This document shows positions 16,192 through 23,515 of a stretch of 33,880 bases of DNA, piece after piece. Under the pieces are notes generated by a model. It saw only the letters and a program-made list of their open reading frames with translations, was not told where the DNA came from and did no database searches. Each line of letters opens with the position of its first letter. Positions within the stretch are counted from its first letter, which is position 1. The stretch is taken from assembly GCA_944319915.1 (NCBI GenBank), contig CALUEY010000016.1, positions 1 through 33,880 of the forward strand, given 5' to 3'. The position numbers and the translations under genes were made by a program. The DNA is from an uncultured Prevotella sp. (GTDB taxonomy: Bacteria > Bacteroidota > Bacteroidia > Bacteroidales > Bacteroidaceae).

Positions 16192-16370
16192 CGCAAATGC
16201 CTTTTTACATACAGCCCTTGCCTCGTTTAGGCAGAGGGGCTGCCATTTCTCAATCCTTGCCTCATAGTCCTCAATACTTAATTCTCAATTCTTAATTCTA
16301 AAATGCCCTTGGCTCCCCCTCCCACGTTGGAAGGTGCAGCCCAACTTTTAACTCTTAAATTTTTAACTCA

Positions 16371-16835
16371 TTACACCAGCTCAGCCTGGTCCATTCGCTG
16401 TTCGCGCTCGCAGTAGTGGCACTTAAGGATGCCAGCCTGCTTGTCAACCACGTGGAATAGTGTTGGCATAGGCTCGTTGTTGGTGATGCACTTGGGGTTG
16501 CTGCACCTTACGATGCCGCGTAGTTCGTCGGGAGTGGCGGCTGTTTTCTTCTCGCGCACCTCGTAGTCGCGGATTACGTTGAGCACAATGCCTGGCGCCA
16601 CCACGGAGAGGCGTGATATCTCCTCGTCGGTGAAGAACTTGTCTTCCACCTTTATTATGCCCTTGCGACCTAGCTTGCCTGAGCGGTAGTTGTAGCCTAT
16701 GGTGACAGGGGTGGCCAGTGCCTCGAGCCTGAGGAGGCTTGCCACCTGGTAAGTTTTGTCTGCCGGTATGTGGTCGATCACGGTGCCGTTCTTAATGGCG
16801 GCCACGAGCATTTCGTCCTTGTTCATGTGTGTCAT
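16371..16835 (-). CDS. pyrI: Aspartate carbamoyltransferase regulatory subunit
   Basis: A 154-residue cytosolic protein that binds nucleotide effectors and tunes PyrB in pyrimidine synthesis. The length matches the family. The N-terminal allosteric domain has the expected [15 protein letters not shown]. The zinc site that contacts the catalytic chain is complete: Cys111, Cys116, Cys139 and Cys142 (CSNPKC and KCHYC). It starts 31 nt after pyrB on the same strand, so the two form a pyrBI operon. An in-frame ATG three codons downstream is an alternative start. Confidence 0.96.
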   Translation of the reverse strand: MTHMNKDEMLVAAIKNGTVIDHIPADKTYQVASLLRLEALATPVTIGYNYRSGKLGRKGIIKVEDKFFTDEEISRLSVVAPGIVLNVIRDYEVREKKTAATPDELRGIVRCSNPKCITNNEPMPTLFHVVDKQAGILKCHYCEREQRMDQAELV

Positions 16836-16866
16836 TGTATAATTCCAAACTCCAAACTCAAAAATC

Positions 16867-17817
16867 CTAATTCTCTATTATGGTCTTGTCGTTCCTCACT
16901 TGGTCGAGGCCAATGCCCAGCACGTCGCAGAAGATGGCCTCGCGGGCGTAGAGGCCGCTTCCGGCTTGCTGTATGTAATAGGCGTGAGGGTCGGGATCTA
17001 CGTCGTAGCTTATTTCGTTTACACGTGGCAGGGGGTGTAGTATCTTCATGTTTGGCTTGGCCTTGGCGAGCATTTCGCGCCTAAGAATGTACACGTTCTT
17101 CACGCGCTCGTATTCCATGAGGTCGGAGAATCGCTCCTTTTGCACGCGCGTCATATAGAGTATGTCGGCATGGGCTATGGTGTCTTCGTTGAAGTCCGTA
17201 TGCTCCTCGTATCTTATGCCGTGCTCGCGGCAGTAGAGCTTATACTCCTTGGGCATGGCCAGCTCGGCGGGGGCGACGAAATGGAAAGTGGGGTTGAAGT
17301 GGCGCATGGCCATGATGAGCGAGTGGACGGTGCGGCCATACTTGAGGTCGCCCACGAGGTAGATGTTTAGGTTGTCGAGCCTGCCCTGCGTCTTGTAGAT
17401 GGAGTAGAGGTCGAGCATGCACTGCGAGGGGTGCTGGTGTGCTCCGTCGCCAGCGTTGACCACCGGCACGGGCGACACCTCGGCGGCCCATTGTGCAGCC
17501 CCCTCTATGTAGTGGCGCATCACTATTACGTCGGCGTAGTTGGCCACCATGAGTATCGTGTCCTTGAGCGTCTCGCCCTTGGTGCCGCTGGTCACCTTTG
17601 GGTCGGCGAAACCAATGACGCGGGCCCCAAGGCGGTTGGCTGCCGTCTCGAAGCTCAGCCGTGTGCGCGTGGACGGCTCGAAGAAGAGCGTGGCCACCAC
17701 CTTGCCCTTTAGCAGCTCCCTGTTGGGGTGCTTTTCGAACTCGCCGGCCATCTCTATCATGTAGAGAATCTTCTCGCGGGTCATGTCGGCGATGGTTACG
17801 AAGTTATGCTTTTCCAT
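16867..17817 (-). CDS. pyrB: Aspartate carbamoyltransferase catalytic subunit
   Basis: A 316-residue enzyme that makes carbamoyl-aspartate from carbamoyl phosphate and aspartate, the committed step of pyrimidine synthesis. The carbamoyl phosphate motif STRTR is at residues 49-53, HPSQ and [11 protein letters not shown] follow, and [10 protein letters not shown] binds aspartate. I chose ATG 17817 ([12 protein letters not shown]), which gives the usual family length; a frame open to 17883 adds 22 residues without family similarity. It is divergent from the penicillin-binding protein gene, with a 10-bp dyad in the shared upstream region. Confidence 0.96.
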   Translation of the reverse strand: MEKHNFVTIADMTREKILYMIEMAGEFEKHPNRELLKGKVVATLFFEPSTRTRLSFETAANRLGARVIGFADPKVTSGTKGETLKDTILMVANYADVIVMRHYIEGAAQWAAEVSPVPVVNAGDGAHQHPSQCMLDLYSIYKTQGRLDNLNIYLVGDLKYGRTVHSLIMAMRHFNPTFHFVAPAELAMPKEYKLYCREHGIRYEEHTDFNEDTIAHADILYMTRVQKERFSDLMEYERVKNVYILRREMLAKAKPNMKILHPLPRVNEISYDVDPDPHAYYIQQAGSGLYAREAIFCDVLGIGLDQVRNDKTIIEN

Positions 17818-17902
17818 CTTTGTGTATCGTTTTTGTTGTGAAGTTTCGTTTCTGGCCGCTAAGTTACGCATTATTTCCGACAAATGCGCCCCCGTGGGGC
17901 AT

Positions 17903-17938
17903 AATTTCGGCCCGGCTCTTCCGTATGTGGCCGAAATT
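17903..17938. promoter_or_regulatory. Perfect 10-bp dyad between divergent pyrB and PBP genes
   Basis: AATTTCGGCC (17903-17912) and its exact complement (17929-17938) are separated by 16 nt. The right arm ends 3 nt before a TATTTTTG -7 box. This is a good position for a repressor operator affecting the penicillin-binding protein gene and possibly pyrBI. Confidence 0.5.
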
Positions 17939-17941
17939 CCT

Positions 17942-17949
17942 TATTTTTG
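17942..17949 (+). promoter_or_regulatory. Putative PBP promoter, -7 box
   Basis: TATTTTTG followed by C matches TAnnTTTGC, 36 nt upstream of the chosen ATG. The leader has a 6-codon ORF (17969-17989, MTTFKR) whose TGA overlaps the gene's ATG. Confidence 0.5.
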
Positions 17950-17985
17950 CAAGGCATTAACAACCAATATGACTACGTTCAAGAG

Positions 17986-20313
17986 ATGAGAAAGTTCTTT
18001 GTCCGCTTCCTTTGGATTGCGCTCGTGCTCGTTGTGCTCTTCGCCGCCGTGGCCTTCACGGCCATAGCCAAGGGGTGGGTGGGCTATATGCCTCCGCTTG
18101 AGGACTTGCAGAACCCCATCGACCGCTTTGCCACCCAGGTTTACTCGGCCGACGGCAAGATAATGGGTACGTGGAACTATAATAAGGAAAACCGCATCTG
18201 CGTGGACTACTCGCAGCTTTCCCCGGCGCTCGTCCAGGCGCTCATAGCCACCGAGGACGTGCGATTCTACGACCACTCGGGCATCGACTTCTGGGCCCTG
18301 GGGCGCGCCGTGGTCAAGCGAGGCCTCCTGGGGCAGAAGAACGCAGGCGGCGGCTCCACCATAACGCAGCAGCTGGCCAAGCAACTCTATTCGGCCACGG
18401 CGCGCAGCGTCACCGAGCGCATGCTGCAGAAACCCATAGAGTGGGTGATAGCCGTGCAGCTTGAGCGCAACTACACCAAGGAGGAGATAATTGCCCTCTA
18501 CCTCAACTACTTCGACTTCCTGCACAATGCCGTTGGCATAAAGACGGCTGCCAACACTTATTTTGGCAAGGAGCCGCGCAACCTTACAGTCACCGAGGCG
18601 GCCACTCTCATAGGCCTGTGCAAGAACCCATCTTACTACAACCCGGTGCGCCACCCTGAGCGATGCCGCGAGCGGCGCAACGTGGTGCTGGGCCAGATGC
18701 TCAAGGCGGGCTATCTCACCGAGGGGCAGTGCCGGCAACTGGCCGCTGAGCCGTTGGGACTCAACTTCCACGTGGCCGACCACAAGGACGGCATTGCCAC
18801 CTACTTCCGTGAGTTCCTGCGCCTATACATGACTATGGACAAGCCCGAGCGCAAGGACTATCCCTCGTGGAACTATGCCAAGTTCTACCAAGACTCTATC
18901 AACTGGGCCACCGACCCCCTTTGTGGCTGGTGTAACAAGAACCTTAAGAAAGACGGCAAGCCCTACAACGTGTATGCCGATGGGCTCAAGGTGTTCACCA
19001 CCATCGACTCGCGCATGCAGGATTATGCCGAGCGGGCCGTGCGTCAGCACGTGGCGGGCTTCCTCCAGCCTGCGTTCGACAAGGAAAACCGCGGCAAAAG
19101 CACCGCCCCATTCTCCGGCAATTTGTCCGAAGCCCAGGTGCGCCAAATACTGGCTCGCTCTGTGAGGCAGAGCGAGCGCTACCGCGTGATGAAGGCTGCC
19201 GGTGCCACCGAGGCCCAGATATCAAAGGCATTCCGCACCCCGGCGGAAATGACAGTATTCACCTACCATGGCGCCATAGACACCACCATGACCCCGCTCG
19301 ACTCCATACGCTACTACAAGTCGTTCCTAAGGGCGGGCTTCATGAGCATGAGTCCTGTCGATGGAGCTGTCAAGGCCTATGTAGGCGGCATGGATTTCAT
19401 CCACTTCAAGTACGACATGTGCATGGAGGGCCGCCGCCAGGTGGGGTCAACCATCAAGCCATTCCTTTACTCGCTGGCCATGGAGAACGGCTTCTCGCCG
19501 TGCGACATGGCACCCAACGTGCAGCAAACCTACATCGTGGCTGGGCAGCGGTGGACGCCGCGCAATGCCAGTCACAGCCGCTATGGGCAGATGGTGACGC
19601 TCAAGTGGGGCTTGGCGCAGTCGAACAACTGGATATCGGCCTACCTCATGAGCAAGCTCAACCCACAGGCTTTCGTCGACCTGCTGCGCGAGTATGGAGT
19701 GAAGAATCCCGCCATGCACCCCTCCATGGCCTTGTGCCTCGGCCCGTGCGAAATAACCGTGGCCGAGATGGTGAGCGCCTATACTGCATTTGTGAACCAA
19801 GGCATACGCTGCGCACCCCTCTTTGTCACCCGCATAGAGGACAGCGAGGGCAACGTGGTGGCGCGCTTCCAGCCCCGCATGAACGAGGTGATAAGCCAGG
19901 AGAGCGCCAACAAGATGCTCTATATGCTTAAGGCAGTGGTAGATGGAGGCACCGCAGGCCGCCTGCGCTTCCGCTATCACCTCAAGGGCGAGATAGGTGG
20001 CAAGACCGGAACCACCAACAACAACAGCGACGCATGGTTCATGGGCGTCACGCCCGAGCTTGTAAGCGGCGTGTGGGTGGGCGGCGACGACCGCGACATC
20101 CACTTCGACACCATGCGCATGGGGCAGGGAGCAACCATGGCCCTGCCTATATGGGCCTATTTCATGCGCAGCGTGTTTGCCGACGCAGAGCTTGGCTATA
20201 GCGAGCAAGCCACCTTCGATTTGCCCAAGGACTACGACCCTTGCGGCGCACAGGCAGATTCCGCCGCCACCGCTGCCCCTGGCGACATAGGCATAGAGGA
20301 GATATACGAATGA
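17986..20313 (+). CDS. mrcA: Class A penicillin-binding protein (PBP1A-like)
   Basis: A 775-residue bifunctional peptidoglycan synthase anchored by one N-terminal helix (about residues 5-28). The GT51 glycosyltransferase domain (about 45-230) has ATEDVRFYDHSGID with the catalytic Glu, and GGSTITQQLAKQLY. The transpeptidase domain has the three penicillin-binding motifs: STIK at 488-491 with the nucleophile Ser, SNN at 546-548 and KTG at 673-675. The ATG at 17986 gives a short basic n-region (MRKFFVRFLW) before the anchor. The frame is open upstream to 17947, but that start would lie inside the -7 box. It is divergent from pyrBI. No strong terminator follows. Confidence 0.95.
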   Translation: MRKFFVRFLWIALVLVVLFAAVAFTAIAKGWVGYMPPLEDLQNPIDRFATQVYSADGKIMGTWNYNKENRICVDYSQLSPALVQALIATEDVRFYDHSGIDFWALGRAVVKRGLLGQKNAGGGSTITQQLAKQLYSATARSVTERMLQKPIEWVIAVQLERNYTKEEIIALYLNYFDFLHNAVGIKTAANTYFGKEPRNLTVTEAATLIGLCKNPSYYNPVRHPERCRERRNVVLGQMLKAGYLTEGQCRQLAAEPLGLNFHVADHKDGIATYFREFLRLYMTMDKPERKDYPSWNYAKFYQDSINWATDPLCGWCNKNLKKDGKPYNVYADGLKVFTTIDSRMQDYAERAVRQHVAGFLQPAFDKENRGKSTAPFSGNLSEAQVRQILARSVRQSERYRVMKAAGATEAQISKAFRTPAEMTVFTYHGAIDTTMTPLDSIRYYKSFLRAGFMSMSPVDGAVKAYVGGMDFIHFKYDMCMEGRRQVGSTIKPFLYSLAMENGFSPCDMAPNVQQTYIVAGQRWTPRNASHSRYGQMVTLKWGLAQSNNWISAYLMSKLNPQAFVDLLREYGVKNPAMHPSMALCLGPCEITVAEMVSAYTAFVNQGIRCAPLFVTRIEDSEGNVVARFQPRMNEVISQESANKMLYMLKAVVDGGTAGRLRFRYHLKGEIGGKTGTTNNNSDAWFMGVTPELVSGVWVGGDDRDIHFDTMRMGQGATMALPIWAYFMRSVFADAELGYSEQATFDLPKDYDPCGAQADSAATAAPGDIGIEEIYE

Positions 20314-20377
20314 CGGAGAGAGCGCCGATGAACGATACAGCGCACATCGCATGAAACGCATAAAGGAAAAGTGGGGG

Positions 20378-20406
20378 CGGGGCGCAGCCTTAAGGCTCGC
20401 TGCCCC
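20378..20406. terminator. Weak hairpin between convergent PBP and AraC-type genes
   Basis: GGGGC-GC-AGCC is mirrored around TTAA with two single-base bulges, overlapping the stop codon of the leftward AraC-type gene. It has no T-tract. It may mark the transcript ends. Confidence 0.3.
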
Positions 20407-20764
20407 GTAGCCTTGCCCGTTGGTATTCAGAGGGAGTCATGCCGTTCACTTTCTTGAACGCCCGAATGAAGCTTGTCGAGTTGGTGTAACCCACGCTCTC
20501 GTACAATGCCTGCATCGTTTGGTTGGCGTAATGCTCCCTGTCGGCCAGGCGGCGGCAGGCCTCGCGCACTCGTGCCTCGTTGAGCACTGTCTTGAAGTTT
20601 TTCCCGTAAGTCTCGTTTATCGTCCACGACACATACTTCGTGTTCGACCCCACGGCATCGGCCAGCATCGCCAGGCTGAACTCTGGGTTCGACACCATGT
20701 TCATGTCGTTCATTACGTCCATTATATAGCGGTCCTCCTTGCACAACCCAAACCAACTTGCCAA
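20390..20764 (-). CDS. Orphan AraC-type DNA-binding domain, probably a truncated regulator
   Basis: A 124-residue protein consisting almost only of an AraC/XylS double helix-turn-helix: first helices around SLAMLADAVGSNTKYVSWTI, then the family signature VGYTNSTSFIRAFKKVNGMT. AraC-type domains in Bacteroidetes normally sit at the C-terminus of longer sensors, so the N-terminal part appears missing. The frame opens with TTG at 20764; ATG 20722 is the first in-frame ATG. The upstream region 20765-21052 has no recognisable remnant of a sensor domain and no other gene. It could be a pseudogene or a minimal regulator. Confidence 0.65.
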   Translation of the reverse strand: MASWFGLCKEDRYIMDVMNDMNMVSNPEFSLAMLADAVGSNTKYVSWTINETYGKNFKTVLNEARVREACRRLADREHYANQTMQALYESVGYTNSTSFIRAFKKVNGMTPSEYQRARLRGSEP

Positions 20765-21052
20765 ATGGCATCTGTGCCAGCTGGCCTATCGGCGCAGGTC
20801 GCTGCCTTCCCTGTCTCATGCCCGGCCTTGGCAGACGCATCTGCCGTTGCTCCCGGCCAAGGGAGGCGTGGAGAACCGATTGCAAAGCAAGCAATTATTT
20901 CTGAAACGGCCAACACAACAATGCTAAAACATCATAATTTAACACTTTCGCACCGTCTCCTCCGGCACGTCCGTTTCTAGCACCAATGTCAAATCAAAAA
21001 TCCAAGGCTGCCGTTTGGCTTGGTGAGCAGGGGTGAAACGGCTCGACGTTTA

Positions 21053-21101
21053 GCAAAAACAAAGTCCTCACGACTATCACCCGATACTCGTGAGGACTTT
21101 G
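21053..21101 (-). terminator. Terminator of the Tat/ferredoxin operon
   Basis: On the minus strand a perfect 14-bp stem (21088-21101 with 21060-21073) is followed by GTTTTTG. It lies 23 nt past the ECF S-component stop and marks the end of the leftward operon. Confidence 0.8.
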
Positions 21102-21123
21102 CTTGGGGAATGCCTATGGTCAG

Positions 21124-21633
21124 TCAGTGGATGAGACGTATGACCAGGCAGCCGCCGAACACCTGCGTGAGCAGTCCTGGCCAGCCCACGCGGATGTCCT
21201 GGAGGGCGGCGGCCATCGAGCCGGTCATGGCCCACTCGGCCAGCGTTCCCAAAGATTGGTAGGCCGCCACGGCAGCGGCCACGCCCAAGAGCGTCACCCG
21301 GCCCACCCTGCGGGCTATCATCGAGGCGGCCACGGCCAGCAGCACCGACTTGCAGAGGATTATCGGGAGCATGGCCGTGGGCGGCATGCCGAAGCCAAGA
21401 TTGTTCGCCACGGGCGAAAGGATGGCCGTGAGCAAACCTGCCGCAAGGCCGAACTTATAGGCCGCCACGAGCGTGAACAGGTAGATTGGGAGCCACACGA
21501 GGCCTCCGCCCGGCACGAGGTGGCATAACTGCGGCAGAGCGATGTTGCAGGCTACGAAGGCTGCCGACCATGCGTAGGTGCGTGCGTCGCCCAGCGAGAG
21601 CGAACGGATTGTTGTTGTCTGTGTTATGTTCAT
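21124..21633 (-). CDS. ECF-type transporter S component-like membrane protein
   Basis: A 169-residue integral membrane protein with about five or six hydrophobic helices, among them AWSAAFVACNIALPQL, WLPIYLFTLVAAYKFG and LLTAILSPVANNLGFGMPP. The pattern fits a substrate-binding S component of an energy-coupling factor transporter, which imports vitamins or metal-related cofactors with a shared EcfA/EcfT module. No EcfA or EcfT gene is near, so it would use a module encoded elsewhere. The substrate cannot be read from the sequence. Its ATG overlaps the stop of the DUF1893 gene (ATGA), so it is the last gene of the operon that begins with tatA. Confidence 0.7.
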   Translation of the reverse strand: MNITQTTTIRSLSLGDARTYAWSAAFVACNIALPQLCHLVPGGGLVWLPIYLFTLVAAYKFGLAAGLLTAILSPVANNLGFGMPPTAMLPIILCKSVLLAVAASMIARRVGRVTLLGVAAAVAAYQSLGTLAEWAMTGSMAAALQDIRVGWPGLLTQVFGGCLVIRLIH

Positions 21634-22052
21634 TGCTTTTGTTTTTGGTTTTCTATGAATTGTCCTATCAGCCCGAAAGCCTCGTCAGGGTCGTCGGTGC
21701 CTGCCGTAAGCTGCTCCACAGGGCAGATGCCCGTGCCGGCGCGGTTGACGATGTGAGGCACCTCCTCGCCGAACTCCACCATCACGCCGCCCCTGCGGAG
21801 CACTGTGAGCGCGCCGGTGCTTACCACGCGGGCATAAAGCTCGGCCACGCCGCCGCGCACGAAGAGCAGGGCTGCGCCGCGCCCTACCACCTTGTCGGCG
21901 GCAGCCGCGCCCCTCAGGAAGCCCGGCTCCGATGCCGAAAGCTCATATAGGTCGGCCACGCCCCTGCGGCGAAACAGCCTCAGCTCGCCTCCGGCGGAGC
22001 GCACCACGCCCCGGCACTGCGGGTCGTCGAGATATTGCTTAAGCCGGTTCAT
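21630..22052 (-). CDS. DUF1893 domain protein
   Basis: A 140-residue soluble protein. The region from about residue 45 to 125 matches DUF1893: ADKVVGRGAALLFVRGGVAELYA, then a VPHIVNRAGTGICPVEQL motif with a single Cys. A DUF1893 structure from Thermotoga is described as having a cytidine-deaminase-like fold, but no activity is established. It overlaps the end of the aldo/keto reductase gene by 14 nt and is followed by the S component with an ATGA overlap, so translation of the three is likely coupled. Confidence 0.7.
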   Translation of the reverse strand: MNRLKQYLDDPQCRGVVRSAGGELRLFRRRGVADLYELSASEPGFLRGAAAADKVVGRGAALLFVRGGVAELYARVVSTGALTVLRRGGVMVEFGEEVPHIVNRAGTGICPVEQLTAGTDDPDEAFGLIGQFIENQKQKQ

Positions 22053-23448
22053 TCTGCTTCAGGCTTTCCACGAACTTGTCAAGACGCTGCATTTCCTTCG
22101 GTATGTCGATGCCCTGAGGGCAGTGGTCTATGCACTGTCCGCAGCCAATGCAGTGGGCTGCCTGGCGCAGGCGCGGCACGGCGCGGTCGTAGCCCACGAG
22201 AAACGCCCTGCGCTCGCGGCGGTAGTCGGGGTCCATGGCCCCGCGGTTGGGCAGGTTGCCGTCGGCTATGCACTTATTGTAGTGCGATAGCACACCCGGT
22301 ATGTCGATGCCGTAAGGACATGGCATGCAGTAGTTGCACTCGTTGCAAGGTATGGTCTTGAGGTTGTATATGTCGTCGGCAATCTCCATGAGGAAAGCCT
22401 CTTCCTCCTTGGTCAGAGGCACGAGCGGGGCGGTGGAGAGCAGGTTGTCCTTCAGGTTCTCCATGTAGGTCATGCCGCTGAGCACTGTCAGCACCCCCGG
22501 GGGCGTGGCGGCGAAGCGTATGGCCCAGCTGGCCACACTGCGTTCAGGCTCGCGCTGCTTCATCTTCTGCACCACGAAGTCGGGCACGCGCACCAGGCGG
22601 CCTCCAAGCAGCGGCTCCATTATGATGGCGGGGATATTGCGCTTCTGTAGCTCGCCGTAGAGATACACCGCATCGGTGTTGCGGTCGTTTATCTCGTCGG
22701 CATAATTCCAGTCGAGATAGTTAAGCTCTATCTGCACGAAATCCCAGTGATAGCGCCCCTCGTCGTGCCATTTGAGCAGCATGTCGTATATCTTCACGTC
22801 GCCGTGATAGGAGAAGCCAAGGTTGCGTATGCGCCCCCGTCGCTTCTGCTCCACGAGCCAGTCGAGTATGCCGTTGTCCATGTAGCGGCTGTTGAACATG
22901 GCTAGCGGGTCGCTGCCCTGGCCAATGCTGTGCAGCAGCAGGTAGTCCACATAGTCAACCCGCAGCTCCTTGAGCGAGTTCTCGAACATCTGCTGCGAAG
23001 CCTCGCGCGGCCATGTGTCGGGCGAGAAGTTCGACATCTTCGTGGCCACGAAGTACTTCGAGCGGTCGTGGCGGCTGAGGGCTATGCCCGTGGCGCGCTC
23101 CGAGAGGCCGCGGCAATAGGCAGGCGACGTGTCGAAATAGTTCACGCCATGCTCCAGCGCATAGTCCACCTCGCGGTTAACCATGTCCTGGTCTATGGGC
23201 GCATCGTGTGTCTCACGCCCCGTTCCCTGCCCCACCACGGGCAGGCGCATCATGCCGTAGCCAAGGATTGATACGCGGTCGCCCGTGTTGTGGTTCGTCC
23301 TGAACGTCATCTTGCCTTTCTGCGGCTCGCGGGCTTCGGCAGCCGAAGGCTTCTTGCCGCCGGTGCAGGCCGCCAGCAGCGGCGCGGCAGCCACAGCACC
23401 TCCGCCAAGGGCCTTTATGAACGAGCGCCGGCTAATGTTCTTTGCCAT
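22039..23448 (-). CDS. Tat-exported aldo/keto reductase-ferredoxin lipoprotein
   Basis: A 469-residue protein with three parts. The N-terminus has a twin-arginine motif SRRSFIK (Arg7-Arg8), a hydrophobic stretch and a lipobox ending at Cys28 (LLAAC), so it is predicted to be Tat-exported and lipidated. An aldo/keto reductase barrel (about 50-340) keeps the catalytic tetrad Asp106, Tyr111, Lys137, His173. The C-terminal part has two [4Fe-4S] motifs: Cys368, 371, 374, 377 and Cys433, 436, 439, 443. Cytosolic members of this family use NAD(P)H, which is not available outside, so electrons may come from the membrane polyferredoxin encoded 67 nt upstream. The carbonyl substrate is unknown. It is the fourth gene of the tatA operon. 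Confidence 0.88.
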   Translation of the reverse strand: MAKNISRRSFIKALGGGAVAAAPLLAACTGGKKPSAAEAREPQKGKMTFRTNHNTGDRVSILGYGMMRLPVVGQGTGRETHDAPIDQDMVNREVDYALEHGVNYFDTSPAYCRGLSERATGIALSRHDRSKYFVATKMSNFSPDTWPREASQQMFENSLKELRVDYVDYLLLHSIGQGSDPLAMFNSRYMDNGILDWLVEQKRRGRIRNLGFSYHGDVKIYDMLLKWHDEGRYHWDFVQIELNYLDWNYADEINDRNTDAVYLYGELQKRNIPAIIMEPLLGGRLVRVPDFVVQKMKQREPERSVASWAIRFAATPPGVLTVLSGMTYMENLKDNLLSTAPLVPLTKEEEAFLMEIADDIYNLKTIPCNECNYCMPCPYGIDIPGVLSHYNKCIADGNLPNRGAMDPDYRRERRAFLVGYDRAVPRLRQAAHCIGCGQCIDHCPQGIDIPKEMQRLDKFVESLKQNEPA

Positions 23449-23515
23449 ATCTTATATCATTTATTCCATTAAATTAATCCCTCTCTCTTCTCAAAACTCC
23501 ATCTAACTCCTCATC

